Assembly (NCBI GenBank): GCA_963575745.1 | Contig: CAUYUJ010000958.1 | Location: 497,501 to 561,500, forward strand | Length of the DNA stretch: 64,000 nucleotides | Reading direction: 5' to 3' | Source: Prorocentrum cordatum | Taxonomy: Eukaryota; Sar; Dinophyceae; Prorocentrales; Prorocentraceae | Shown here: piece after piece, positions 31,633 to 42,955 of the stretch | Layout of the letters: each line of letters opens with the position of its first letter | Numbering within the stretch: position 1 is the first letter of the stretch | Made by a program: the position numbers and the translations under genes | The notes under the pieces: model-generated | What the model was told of the DNA's origin: nothing | Databases searched by the model: none | The model's input: only the letters and a program-made list of their open reading frames with translations

Positions 31633-31802
31633 GTGTCATAAACATAATAACTCGGAGGTCCGCGCGGAGTTCTCGGATCGGCGCTGGCCCCCCCCTCTGG
31701 CGCGCAGAGCGCGTCAGCGGCGGCGCCGGAGGCGCCGCCGGGGGGCCCCAGCGCCGATCCGAGGACTCCGCGCGGACCTCCGAGTTTTTATGTTTATGCC
31801 AC
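31633..31802. mobile_element. hairpin element with 55-bp terminal inverted repeats
   Basis: Left arm 31633-31687 and right arm 31748-31802 are inverted copies with 3 mismatches in 55. The arms contain CATAAACATA, CTCGGAGGTCCGCGCGGAGT and CTCGGATCGGCGCTGG. The 60-bp loop is itself rich in GGCGCC palindromes. Related, more decayed copies are at 32176-32311 and 52501-52640, sharing GGTCCGCGCGG. Non-coding; a foldback or MITE-type element. No target duplication could be defined. Confidence 0.75.
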
Positions 31803-32072
31803 TTTCTGTTCCCTTACGTGCGGGTGGGCGGGCGGGAGGGGCGGAACAGCCCAGACGCGGATCGGAGGGCCGCTCTGGGCTCCGGCGGGGCTCCGGTCTG
31901 CGGGCCGATGGGGGCCCGCCCGTGGCCCAGGCTCGCCCCGTGTGCTCCCGGCCTGGCGGCTCTCACGGCAGCGCTGCAGCAGAGAGGACGGCACCCTCGC
32001 AGGCCTTCGGAGAAGGGGGCCACGCGCGAGCCCTCCTCCCCCTCCTAATTAAGCCCCCCCGAGATGTCTGGG

Positions 32073-32134
32073 GGGGAGGGTTTGGGTTCACTTCGCTCGG
32101 GAGCTCCCGAGCGAAGAGGACCCAAACCCTCCCC
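32073..32134. repeat. 62-bp near-perfect palindrome without loop
   Basis: The two 31-bp halves are inverted copies with 2 mismatches, meeting at CTCGGGAGCTCCCGAG. Weaker complementarity extends about 20 bp further out (to roughly 32054 and 32155). It lies between two members of the GGTCCGCGCGG hairpin family. Confidence 0.8.
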
Positions 32135-32175
32135 TCAGAGCTCGTGGGGGGGGGTAGGGTTCGCGTGCGGCCCCC

Positions 32176-32311
32176 TCTCGGAGGTCCGCGCGGCCTTCTC
32201 GGGTCGGCTGCGCGCTGGGCCCCCACCGGTGGCGCCTCGGGCGCCGCCCAGGGCGCGCTGCGCGCGCCAGAGGGGCCCATCGACCACCCAAGAAATTCGC
32301 GTTGACCTCCG
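32176..32311. mobile_element. hairpin element family GGTCCGCGCGG, decayed copy
   Basis: Left end CTCGGAGGTCCGCGCGG (32177-32193) matches the arm of the 31.6-kb element. The right end retains only ATTCGCGTTGACCTCCGA as a mutated inverted arm. The centre has the same GGCGCC-rich composition. Confidence 0.55.
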
Positions 32312-32404
32312 ACTGGTGCCCTTTTGAGCCACGGGGGCGGTGGGCGACTCTTTTCGGGGCGCCGTTCGGGGCGCTGCGGGGCCAGGCCCACGATCACACC
32401 ATGC

Positions 32405-32600
32405 CAGCCTTCCCATGCCCCCAGGAGGCCCAGAGAGGCCCCGACGAGGCGCCTCTAGGTTCCAAGAGACCCCCCAAGAGTCACCAAGAGCCCCCCAAGC
32501 CGTCCGAAAGAAGCCCCAAGAAGCCCCAAAACGGCCCCCAAGAGGCTTCGCCGCCACCCTCGACGAGGTTCCCGAGAGGCTTCCCACGAGGTACCAACGA
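32405..32600 (-). repeat. GGCC-rich tract, block 5 (reverse orientation)
   Basis: CCAAGAGACCCCC / CCCCAAGAAGCCCC units, opposite in orientation to blocks 1 and 4. Confidence 0.55.
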
Positions 32601-32701
32601 ACACCCAAGACGCCTCTCACACACGGCCCAGGCACCGTTGCGGAATGGTCCGAAGGTAATTATGTAGGCCACGATATACACAGACACCCATACATACATA
32701 C

Positions 32702-32965
32702 GAAAGAGCGCGTTCTGTGGTCGCTTGGAGCGGGGGGGTGAAACCGGACCCTTTTCCCTTGGATGGAGGGGGGGGGGCGACCCCTCCCCCCTTCCTCCCC
32801 TGCTTCCACTTTCCTCGGGCCGGCGCTTGCGTCGGCGGCGGCTGGCGGCGGCGGCGGGGGCGACGATTTCCTTTTCTGGGCCGGCGCCGGCGCCTGCGGC
32901 GGCGGGCGGCGGCGGCGGGGAGCGTCGACGCGGACGACTCAGAGGCGACGATAGGGGCGAATAGT
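32702..32965 (+). repeat. dispersed ~265-bp GC-rich repeat, copy 1
   Basis: Shares with 38893-39180, in order: GAGCGCGTTCTGTGGTCGCT, a G/C-homopolymer-rich middle, GGGCCGGCG, TGCGTCGGCGGCGGCTGGCG, TTCCTTTT, GGGCCGGCGCCGGCGCCTGC and GGGAGCGTCGACG. Both precede a long (GGT)n array. GC-driven ORFs run through both copies. Confidence 0.7.
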
Positions 32966-33084
32966 CCAAGGGAGAGCAATACATGTATTCAGGTGCGCCG
33001 ATGATCTACGCTTTCGAAAAGGCTCCCGGGCGAATGCGTGTAATACCCGCCCCTGGGCTATTCGCCCACATCGTCGCCGCCGAT

Positions 33085-33830
33085 CGACGGTGGTGGTTGT
33101 GGTGTTGGGTTGTGGTGGTGGTGGGTGCGGTGGTGGTCGTTGTGGTGGTGGTGTTGTGGTGGTTTGTTGTGGTGGTGGTGGTTGTGGTGATGGGTGGTGG
33201 TGGTGGTGGTGGTGGTGGTTTGGTGGTGGTGTGGTGGTGGTTTGTGGTGGTTGTGGTGGTGGGTTGTGGTGGTGGTGGTGGTTTGGTGGTGGTGTGGTGG
33301 TGGTTTGTGGTGGTGGTGGTTTGTGGGGGCGGCGGTGGTTTGTGGAGGTGGTGCTGATGGTGGGTGGTAGTGGTGGCGGTGGTGGTGGTGGTGGTGTGGT
33401 GGTTTGTGGTGGTGGCGGTGGGTCGTGCTGCTAGTAGCGGTGGTGGTTGTGGCGGTGGTTTGGTGGTGTGGTAGATTGTGGTGGTGGTGGTGGTAGTGGT
33501 GGTGGGTTTTTGTGGTTGTGGTGGTGGTGATGGTGAGTTGTGGTGGTGGTGGCTCTGGTGGTGTGGTGTTGTGGTGGTGGTTTGTGGTGGTGGTTTGTGG
33601 TGGTGGTGGTGGTGGTGGGTTGTGGTGGCGGCGGTGGTTTGTGGACGTGGTGCTGGTGGTGGTGGTGGTGGCGGTGGCGGTGGTGGTGGTGGTGTGGTGG
33701 TTTGTGGTGGTGGCGGTGGGTTGTGCTGCTACTAGTGGTGGTGGTTGTGGCGGTGGTGGTGGTGTGGTAGACTGTGGTGGTGGTGGTAGTGGTGGTGGGT
33801 TTTTGTGGTGGTCGCGGTGGCGCCGGCGCC
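33085..33830 (+). repeat. (GGT)n / (TGG)n array, ~750 bp
   Basis: GGT triplets with GGGTT, TGTGG and GGC interruptions. Higher-order near-duplicates are visible (for example around 33340-33430 and 33630-33730). Ends in G-runs at about 33829-33865. Confidence 0.9.
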
Positions 33831-33895
33831 GGGGGGGGAGGGGGGGGGTTGGGGGGGAGGGGAGCCCCCCTGATTTTGATCAACGGCTTGTTCTC

Positions 33896-34140
33896 GTATA
33901 CATACCTACATACATACATACATACATACATACATACATACATACATACATACATACATACATACATACATACACACATACACACATGCATGCATGCATG
34001 CATACATACATGAATACATAGACACATATACATACCTACCTACCTACCTACCTACCTACATACATACATTCATTTATTCGTTCGTTCATTCATTCATTCA
34101 TTCATGCAAACATGGACATACAGACATACATACATACATG
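33896..34140 (+). repeat. (CATA)n array with CATG/CTAC/CATT variants
   Basis: About 35 ATAC/CATA units, then short blocks of GCAT, CTAC and CATT, and CATA again. Confidence 0.9.
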
Positions 34141-34329
34141 ACCCTGGGGAGCAATTGAGACCCCCCTTTTGGTGAAACGAAGACGCATCCAGTTCCCCGA
34201 AGGGAAGCGTTATCCAGGCACCGTGCCACATGGCCGTGTCTTAGCATTCCCTTGACGCCCCCCGGGAGGTGGGTCGGGCAGGCGCTGGAGCGTGCCGTTT
34301 CGCTTCCAGCACATTTTGTGCTGCCAGCG

Positions 34330-34627
34330 CACGAACATGATGGTGTTGCTATTGATGATGAAGATGAGTGTGATGCTGATTCTGATGCTGATGCTGATGG
34401 TCATGATGAGGAGGAGGACGATATGTTGCTGACGATGATGATTCTGATGACGTTGATAAAAGGTAATGCTGGTGATTATGATGATAATGGTGATGATACG
34501 GATGATGCTGTTGTTTATGATGATGGTGATGATGATGATGATGAGGGTGATGATGATGAGCATGATGATGTTGAACAGGATGTGGATGATGATGATGATG
34601 ATGCTGATGCTGATGATGATGACACTA

Positions 34628-34686
<59 letters not shown>

Positions 34687-34970
34687 GATGATGATGCTAA
34701 TACTGATGATGTTGCTGCTGATGATGATGACGGTTATGATGGTGACGGCGATGATGATGGTAGGGGTGATAGTTGGTGCGATGATGATGATGTTGATGAT
34801 GATGCTGATGATGCTGATGATGCTGATGATGATGATGCTGATGATGATGATGCTGAGGATGATGATGGTGGCGTTGGCGATGATAATGGTGATGACGACG
34901 ACGAAGACGACGACGATGATCATGACGATGATGAGGAGACGGAGGAGGACGAGGAACTGCATCAGTGCCA
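34330..34970 (+). repeat. (GAT)n array
   Basis: GAT with GCT, GGT and GAC variants, the same strand and register style as 5956-7060. The poly-Asp ORF is not considered a gene. Confidence 0.88.
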
Positions 34971-34974
34971 GTAG

Positions 34975-36330
34975 CAGCAACAGCAGTATTAACAGGTAAC
35001 AGGAGCAGACGCGGTAGCCTGAGCATCGGCAGGAGCCAAGAGCCATGAGCAGGGACCACGGGCTGGGAGCTGGGGAATGAGAGCTAAGATGAGGATGGGG
35101 GAATAGAGGACGAACGAGAAGAGAGAGGAAACGGGGAAGGAGGAGTATCAGAGTAAACCCAAGATGCGTCAACGATTCTGCGATACACCCTCCTGTCCAA
35201 GACCCCTCCGCAGAATCCCCGTACAAACGCTCCTCTTGCACTGCAAGAAGCGCTCCCTTGCAAGGTAACGCCCCATCGGCCTGCCATTCAGTACAAAGCC
35301 CCGTCTTGGAAAGATGCGCCCTCCACCCGTATAGCGGATGTGTAAGTATCGAGCTGCTTGCGAAAAGTCCCGCCACCGTGCTAGTCGAGCATGTTCGGCG
35401 TCTCTCGTTCGAGGGGGCAGCGGATGCGGTTCCCGCAAGGGGGGAACAACATGATAATTGATAACGGATGTTGATTCGTGATGCTTCGTGGAGCTTCCGA
35501 GGGGATGTTCCACGCATGTTTTCGTGCTGACTCATGATGATTAATGATGCTCCGTGCATGCTTTCGTGATGGTTCACGGAGCTTTGCTAGGGGACGCATT
35601 TGAACCTCATTCGACATTTGCAGACTGAATTATGGGCCTGCATTTCGGCCACGCTCACGGGACAGCCCTGCAACTGTCAGGCAGAGGCGGTCAAGCGTTT
35701 TGTTTTCGCTGCACAGGCCCAGGTTTCGCGCGTTGGCCTTCGCGGGAATCCGGTTTTGTCTCGTGCATTTCGCTTGCGCACCTGGTTTTCGACGCACGTT
35801 CATGATCATCATTCTTGTTGGTTGTTTTTTTTCTGGGGGAAGAAACATGGCACGTGACGCCCCCCGAGGAATCAGGCAACGGCGGGTGTGGGCCCCTTGA
35901 AAGAATTTGCAGTATTCAATGCAAAGAACTCAATGGGAGCTGCGGACATGCCACTCGTCTACGGCACAGTGCTGGATAAGGCTGTCACGCGGCGAACGCA
36001 GCACGAAGGCGAGGATCTGGCCCGCACCAAGGTGCGTGTTAACTTCTTAGGGGAACGTATGTTGTTCGTAATCACCGTACGACGACACTATTATCGATAC
36101 TATTGCTACTGCTACTACGTTCACTATTGCCGCTACTGCTTTGAAAGCTACTGCTGGCCTACAGGACGAAAGACGCGGTCATGCACGCACGCGCGCACAT
36201 GCAAGAGACGATCTCAGTGAGACGCGGCCCCCCGACTTCTATGATCAGGACGCCCCGTCCCCTCACGGCCTTCACGCCAGGCCCTCATGGGCACGGGCGG
36301 GCTCCCCAGCGGGGTGCGCACGCCTCTGGC
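34975..36330. other. no gene seen
   Basis: Contains a 30-bp imperfect direct repeat: GTGATGCTTCGTGGAGCTT at about 35478 and GTGATGGTTCACGGAGCTT at about 35567. No coding block is recognised. Confidence 0.35.
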
Positions 36331-36332
36331 GT

Positions 36333-36333
<1 letters not shown>

Positions 36334-36383
<50 letters not shown>
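36334..36383. repeat. homopolymer T50
   Basis: Fifty consecutive T. On the - strand this is A50 and could be the tail of a retrocopy, but no source gene or flanking duplication is evident. Confidence 0.9.
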
Positions 36384-36539
36384 CGCTCGTTCGTTCCCAC
36401 GAGGAACAGGACGACCCGGCCGCCCACGCCGACCCCCCGCCGCCGCGCCAGCGCAGCAGCGCAGCGCGACGGAGGTTCCGTCCGGTGCGCACACAGTGAG
36501 CGGCTTGAATAAGGAACACCTACTTGTCAAAAGGGGCTC

Positions 36540-36668
36540 GGTCGTTCCTTAGGTTTACATGCGTTATGTACGGTTCCTTAGGCGTTACTTGTTATTTATC
36601 GTTCCTTTTGCGTTATTCTTTGGGATAAAAACAGGGGCTTCGTTCCTTATTTATCGTTCCTTAGGTCA
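36540..36668 (+). repeat. CGTTCCTTAGG-type degenerate repeats
   Basis: GTTCCTTA occurs five times, together with TTATTTATCGTTCCTT twice and GCGTTA three times, in irregular order. Confidence 0.6.
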
Positions 36669-36689
36669 GGCCGATGACTGCAGCTCATG

Positions 36690-37245
36690 TTGGAGCAAAT
36701 TTGGGCGGGCTCTCGAGGGCTTCTCGGGAGCCTTTGAGGTCTGTGTGGGATGCCGCTGGTGTTCTGCAGGGATCTCGGGGAGGCGGCCTCTCGATGGTCT
36801 CTTGGGCCTCTCGGGGGGGTCCTGGGGGCCCCCGGGGGCCTCGCAGGGACATGTTGCCGATTTCGGGGGCAATCCTGTAGGGACAAGTTGTCAAGGCCAG
36901 CTCGATTTCCCAGAGCCTATTTTCGGGCCTCTTCGGCTGTCTTGGGGTCAGGGCCTCTTGGGCCTCCTTGGAGACCCCTGGGCTCTCTTGGGGCCCTCTG
37001 GGGATCTTGTTAGGCTGTCTTGGAGCCCCCTTGGGGACCTTTTGGGCCGTCTTGGGCTGTCGAACGCCAGAACGCCAGAAAGGGCCACTTGTTAGAATCC
37101 AGAAGAACTGAAGTGTGTTTTGCCGCCCTGGGGGCTTTTTGGGCCGTCCCGAGGCCATCTTGGGGCCTTCTTGGGACCGTCTTGGATGCCTTCTTGGGCA
37201 GTCTTGGGACCGCCTTGGATGCCTGTTGACCGTCTTGAGACGAGC
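36690..37245 (+). repeat. GGCC-rich ~11-bp-periodic tract, block 6
   Basis: Forward units such as CTCTTGGGGCCCT, CTTGGGCCTCCTTG and CGTCTTGGGGCC over about 550 bp. Confidence 0.6.
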
Positions 37246-38365
37246 TTTGCTGCCGCGGGGCGTTATTGTTGACGTTCGGGGTGTGTTGAGTACTCTCTGC
37301 TGTTTTGATTGTTTGTTATTTTGTTTTTTTTGACCCCCCCCCGGCCAGGGCCTTTTTTCGGCTTTCATGTGCTTTACCTCAACCGGCAACAGAGAAGGGG
37401 CTGGGCGTTTTTTTGGGGTGCGTGCGACTTTGGGATTGGGTCAGCCCTAGAAAACACTGAAGAACTCTCACCAGAGTAGAGGAATGTCCTAACACGTCCC
37501 AGCAAGGCATGGTAATTGTTTACATTGGCAACGACGTCATCCCTCTTCCTTCTTTACAGAATGGCAGAGTGTCAGTTCCACCTCGTCCACCTTCGAGGTC
37601 TGAGCTCGGTGTCCGCTCGCTTCCCATGTAAGGGAGGATAGCGAGGGTGGAGATTGTCCCTGGCCCCCCTTTACATATCCTTCCCTCCCTCGCGCTTCAC
37701 TACAAGTGGACTCCCTCCCTCCATCTCCGATCGACCTGGCGTGGTCTCTCTGATGCTTCGGCCTCCCCCCCGCTTGGCCAGGAAGCTCATCGAGGAGGCG
37801 GACGAGTGAGCGCTTCGTGAGTGATCCCCGGCCTCAAAATCTGGGCGTGGGCTGGGACGGCAGATGTGGCTCATTTACAGTAGGAGGCACCTTATGTGTC
37901 CGGCTTTGAGTGGCACTGCGCTGCCTCGTGCCAAGGTTTGAAGTAGCGCATGTTTGTCGACCCGAGCAGGACTGCCATGGCGTCGACCGTAATATCGGAC
38001 CTTGGTATGATGAATTGCATGCACGTTCAGATACAGCGTCTGAGGAAACGGTGCCGAAGTCTTCCGCGAGCAGTAGCATATGAAGAGTTATCTGCATATC
38101 GATTTTGGTCAAACCATCGACATTCCACAGGGAAGGCCGCGGGGGAGTTTTTGTTCAGCGTCGGGGGAGTTTTGTTGTTCAGCGTCACAGTTTCACACGC
38201 CTAGAGACTCCAAAGTGTCGGTTGTGCCATCGTTGTCCTGTGCGTACTTTTGCTCCACTGACTACTGCTGGGTAGGCCGGCGATAGGTCGTTCGCGTGAA
38301 GTTAGGCAGTCATATTAAGTTAGACAAGCATCTGACCTCTTCTCGCCGAGGAGAGGAGGGGATAA
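37246..38365. other. no gene seen
   Basis: Balanced-composition sequence. A duplicated GCGTCGGGGGAGTTTT / GGGGGAGTTTTTGTTCAGC motif occurs near 38140-38185. No recognised coding block. Confidence 0.4.
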
Positions 38366-38369
38366 GAAA

Positions 38370-38451
38370 TTATGATGATGCTGATGATCATGATGATGCT
38401 GATGCTGATGCTAATGATGGTGGTGGTGATGATGATGCTGATGCTGCTGAT

Positions 38452-38493
<42 letters not shown>

Positions 38494-38528
38494 CATGATG
38501 GTGATGGTGATGGTGATGATGGCGGTGG

Positions 38529-38590
<62 letters not shown>

Positions 38591-38610
38591 GTGATGATGA
38601 CGATGCGGAG
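38370..38610 (+). repeat. (GAT)n array
   Basis: GAT array grading into GGA at 38610-38650. A shorter GAT-rich stretch follows at 38700-38815. Confidence 0.88.
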
Positions 38611-38892
38611 GAGGAGGAAGAGGAGGAGGTGGGGGAGGAGGAGGGAAGAGGAGGGGATAATTTGGATGGATGAGGAGGATTGGGGCTTGAAGATGCGGCT
38701 GCTGCTGATGAGGATGGTGGTGTTGGTGGTGATGATGATGATGCTGATTTTGATGAGGAGGGCACTGATGCTGACGCTGACGTTGATGGAGATGATGATT
38801 GTGTTTTTGATGATGATTCACATGAGGAGGGGCCAGAGTACACCCAGGATACATCAACGCATGCTCATCATACGAATGCCATCCTACTTTCG

Positions 38893-39180
38893 ACAAAAGA
38901 GCGCGTTCTGTGGTCGCTGGGAGGGGGGTGGGGGTTGGAACCACCCCCCCCCCCCTCCCGTGACGGAGGGGGGGGGGTTCGACCCCCCTCCCTCCCCTCC
39001 CCCTCTTCCTCTACTTCTTCTCTCTCCCTCTCCTCGGGCCGGCGCCTGCGTCGGCGGCGGCTGGCGGCGGCGGGGACGACGAGTTCCTTTTGGGCCGGCG
39101 CCGGCGCCTGCGGCGGCGGGCGGCGGCGGCGGGGAGCGTCGACGAGGACGACGGCGACGACGACGACGCTCCGCCACCGT
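38893..39180 (+). repeat. dispersed ~265-bp GC-rich repeat, copy 2
   Basis: Counterpart of 32702-32965 (shared blocks listed there), followed by (GAC)n and the GGGTCAGAGTCCT motif. That motif is also found inside the GGCC-carrying insertion at 48 kb. Confidence 0.7.
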
Positions 39181-39204
39181 GCCATGGTTTTGGGTCAGAG
39201 TCCT

Positions 39205-39312
39205 AATGGATGCCTCTTGAGGTCTCGTCGGCGGGCTCTCGGGGGTCTTCGAAGGGCATTTGGTGCAGCTTCCTGGGCGCCTCTTGGGCGTCTCTTGGGG
39301 CCTCTCTGAGGT
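39205..39312 (+). repeat. GGCC-rich tract, block 7 (short)
   Basis: Begins after GGGTCAGAGTCCTAATGGATGC. The matching GGGTCAGAGTCCTCAGGGATGC at 48224-48245 also immediately precedes a GGCC tract. Confidence 0.5.
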
Positions 39313-39313
39313 G

Positions 39314-40055
39314 ATGGTGGTTGTGGTGGGCTCTGGTTGTGGTGGTTATGGTGGTGGCGGTGGTGGTTGTGGTGGTGTGGTTGGTGGTGGGTGTGGTGGT
39401 TGTTGTGGTAGTTGTAGTGGCAGGTTGTGTTGGTGGTGGTGGTGGTGGTGGCGGTGGTGGTGGTGGTGCGGTGGTTTCTGGTGGTGGTGGTGGTAGTTGT
39501 GGCGGTGGTGGGTTGAGGTGGTGGTGGCGTTGGCGGTGGTGGTGTGGTGGTTTGTCGTGGTGGTTGTGGTGGTGGTAGTGGTTGTTGTTGTGGTGGTGGT
39601 GGTGTGGTGGTTTGGTGTGGTGGTGGTGGTGGTTGTGGTGGTGGGTGGTGGTGGTAGGGGTAGTGGTGGTGGTGGTTTGGTGGTGGTATGGTGGTGGTTT
39701 GTGGTGGTGGTGGTGGTTGTGGGTGGTTGTGGTGGTTGTGCTGGTGATTTGGTGGTGGTGTGGTGGTGGTGGTTTGTGGTGGTGGTGGGTTGTGGTTGTG
39801 GCGGTGGTCTGTGGAGGTGGTGCTGGTGGTTTGTGGTGGTGGTTGTGGGTTGTGCTGCTGGTAGTGGTGGTGGTGGTGGCGGTGGTTGTGGTGGTGTGGT
39901 AGATTGTACTGGTGGTGGTAGTGGTTGTAGGTTTTTGGTGGTGGTGGTGGTGGTGAGTTGTGGTGGTGGTGGTTGTGTGGTGGGTTGGTGGTGGTGGTGG
40001 TGGTGGGTTGAGGTGATGGTGGTGGTGGTGGTAGTGGTGGTGGTGGTAATCGTCG
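39314..40055 (+). repeat. (GGT)n array, ~740 bp
   Basis: Same type, strand and length as 33085-33830, each preceded by the dispersed GC-rich repeat. This suggests a duplicated composite unit. Confidence 0.9.
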
Positions 40056-40222
40056 CTGCGTCCCCGCCGTCGGCGCTGCTGGCCGTCGCCAGCGCTGGCG
40101 CCGGCGCCGGCCCTGGGGGGGGTTTGGACCCCCTCCCCTTGGGCTGCCTCTGGTCACTGTCGCTGCGTCCCCGCCGTCGGCGCTGCTGGCGGCCGCCAGC
40201 GCCGGCGCCAGTGCTTGGGGGG
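40056..40222 (+). repeat. tandem duplication, ~97-bp unit
   Basis: GTCGCTGCGTCCCCGCCG and GCCGTCGGCGCTGCTGGC blocks followed by GGCGCCGGCGCC occur at about 40050-40110 and 40156-40208. Confidence 0.65.
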
Positions 40223-41770
40223 GGGGTTGAACCCTCCCCCCCTTGGGATGGGGGTGGAGGGGTTCAGGAGGAGGGGGGTTAGGGAGAGGGGAGTTCCCCT
40301 GGTTCTGATCGACGGCGCCGAGTGTTCGAAACGGTCCGCCGAACGTTCCCAAGGCAAGCGCCCGTGAAACGCGCCTTCTCACCATCGACAGTCGCCACTT
40401 CAGAGATCCCAGCGACAACCATGGCCATTGACCAAAATCCATACAATCCGGGATGGTCGTGGTGGGAGCAATATCGATTGCAGTGGCTGCCACGCTGATG
40501 CGACTCGGCGGCCCCCTGGCCGCAGCTTTGACGCAAACGCGGCGTTGGTGGACATATGGTTGAGGTCGCGATAGAAACAGCGGCTGGGTCGAGGGATGGG
40601 CAAGTGAACGCCGCCGCCCCTTCCGTCTTCTTTCCCGCTGCCCCGCCCCATCCAATCCTGAATCTGCGCCAAGTATCTGAATATGCCTCGCCATCTCCCC
40701 CCGCTTCTCCTCTCTTGGTCCCTCCGCATCCCACCCCTTTTCTATCCCCCCCCACATCCTGATGTCATCCCATCGAGTTCCTCCCCCTCTTTTTCCTCTC
40801 CCCCGTGCTCCGTCCTTCCCCGCCCCTTCCCCGTGCGGGCCCAAAGAGGATCTTCGCCCACCGTGAGTGTGACGCGCCCGAGGAGCAGCCTCCACTGCCC
40901 GAGGTCCTCTAGCGGAGCCCCCCCCCCCTCACGAGGCCTCCCTTGTGTCTGCACGAGCGTGGGCCTGCCGTCGCCTTCTTTGGACCCTGGGGGGCGGGGG
41001 GACTGCAGTGCGGATCCCGTGGCGCAGATCGAGGTGATACTTCGCCTGCAGGGGAAGCGGCAGGGGTCGAAGTGTAGGGAATGGTCCAGGTATCATCTTG
41101 CATCTCGACCCTTGCAACGATGACTCAGCGGTGATCCCACCATCAAGAGCAGCGCAGGTGCTACCAGTTTTGCCGACAGTGCTTGCACGCGCTGGCGCGT
41201 GCCCAGAGTTCTCCTGTACTAAATGAGTGATCATTCTGGAACCCAGTGACACCTGTTTTCGGCATAGGTTCATGGCTCCATGGGTCAACACCGCGTTCTG
41301 TGCAGTCCCATCGTCCATGCAGCTCAGTCACAGGTTTAATGGCTCATTTGCGGCGATGATGGCCTTGCGGTCTGCACAAAGACTCGATTTTTCTCAGACG
41401 TGCACGCGCGAGTTGCGACAGGCTCGAATCGGTCGAACAGTTGGAACGTTTTTTTGTGTGTCACAGTTGTAGCATCACGCTTTGGTCAATGTGAGCATCG
41501 TGGTGCTCGTCAAATTGATGGCACGCACCCCAGGTTCTCTGCCCCGATCTTGAAAATGTGTTGCTGCTCATCAGGCTGGCAAGTTTGTGGTCGCCGCAGT
41601 CTTCTTGTACATCGAAGATGCTTACGGCGCACCACCGCCGCCTCCTGCCCATCTGGAAACGCCGATGTGCCTTTTTGGAAACGCCTATCTGGCCATTGGA
41701 TTGGACGATATGTTACCCCAGCCGTTGTGGAAACCCTTTGGGGAACACTTGCGGGGAGGAATCGACACAG
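40223..41770. other. no gene seen
   Basis: Mixed sequence with C-rich runs at 40740-40830 and 40918-40930. No conserved coding block on either strand. Confidence 0.35.
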
Positions 41771-41852
41771 GAGAAGGAGGGGAGGAGGAGGAGGAGGAGG
41801 AGGAGGAGAAGGAGGATGGGAGGAGGAGGGAGGAAGAGGAGGAGTATACCAC
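41771..41852 (+). repeat. (GGA)n microsatellite
   Basis: GGA/GAG triplets, purest at 41777-41810. Confidence 0.88.
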
Positions 41853-42955
41853 ACTCCTTGGCTGACGCCGCGCTCCAAGTAGGCGGCGCGCTCGATGAGA
41901 GTGGGCAGCCACTGATGGCAACCCGATGCCTGTACAGCCGCCCAGCCCCCACCGGGAGGATCTCGGGGCATGCCGCATGCATATATGAAGAGGAGAGAGT
42001 GTGGGAGGGAGGCGCAGAGGAGGAGTGAAAACAGGCCGCAGGGAGCACTCAGTGAAGGTGCTTCTCTCTTGCGCTGCTCAGCGCTCCCTCCCCGTTTCGT
42101 GTAGCCCTGCAAGAGCCTGACCCAGGAGCGGACGAGGGGCTGGGATCCGACGCGAGTCTGAGCGGCACTCGTCCGCGGGGTGATACCCCGCCAGAAGCTG
42201 CATGTGATTCCGCGGGGCCCTTTCGGAGAGGTGGTGTCCCGCTCTGCCCGATGGGCAATCAAGTAAAAGGTGACCTGCCGTGCCCCCGGAGAGGAGCCCG
42301 CACGGTGCACGAAGGATAACCTAGGACGGGGCCACCCATAGCCTATGGCCTCTGGCGGCCTCTGCGGGCACGGGTCCCGTCCGCAGGGGGGGGCCACAGG
42401 CAGGCATTGTAGTGGCTCCGCGGATAGGCCTATGGTTCGCACCCTTTCCCGTGACTCGTCGGCGCTTCTCGGGTCTGAAAGTTGGGCCCTCGCGATCGGG
42501 GATCACGAGAGGCGCTACAGATCTTCTCAGGGTATCCTGGTAGGGAGTCCTGGCTTGATCAGCTGGGTCGTTCCTGACCCTGGGGCGCACGTTCCGGCCA
42601 CCGCCCTCACTGGAACGCCTGGAGACGACGCTCTCCGAGAGACGACGAGTAAGAGCGGTGGGACGAGCGAAATCCGCAACGTCGGGCGACGAGGGGGGGG
42701 CAACATGGAGGCGACCGTTGCCTCTCTCAGCCAGTCCAGCCTCCATCCCATCCGGACCACCGCCGCCATCACCACCCACAGCGTCCTCGCCAGGGACATC
42801 CGTGAGCAGTGCGCCCTCGACCGAGGGCCCATCACCTCCAGATGTCCTGGGAAGGGCGTCGGAGACGATGCCAGACGGAGCCCCAGAAGTGGGACCTCCC
42901 CCCGCGGGCCCCGGAGGTTGCACCGGCACGAGTGCAGGCTTGCCCTCCGACAGAC
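41853..42955. other. no confident gene
   Basis: Complementary ORFs of 213 codons lie on both strands (42345-42986 + and 42321-42962 -). The - frame reads like a hydrophilic protein ending in a KRRRVTGK basic cluster, but no family motif is present on either strand and GC content alone can keep such frames open. Confidence 0.3.

Noticed and set aside
33431-34033. His/Thr/Pro-rich minus-strand ORF
   Set aside because: Antisense of the (GGT)n and (CATA)n arrays.
36334-36383. T50 as proof of a minus-strand retrocopy
   Set aside because: No flanking target duplication and no recognisable gene sequence on the expected side. Recorded only as a homopolymer.
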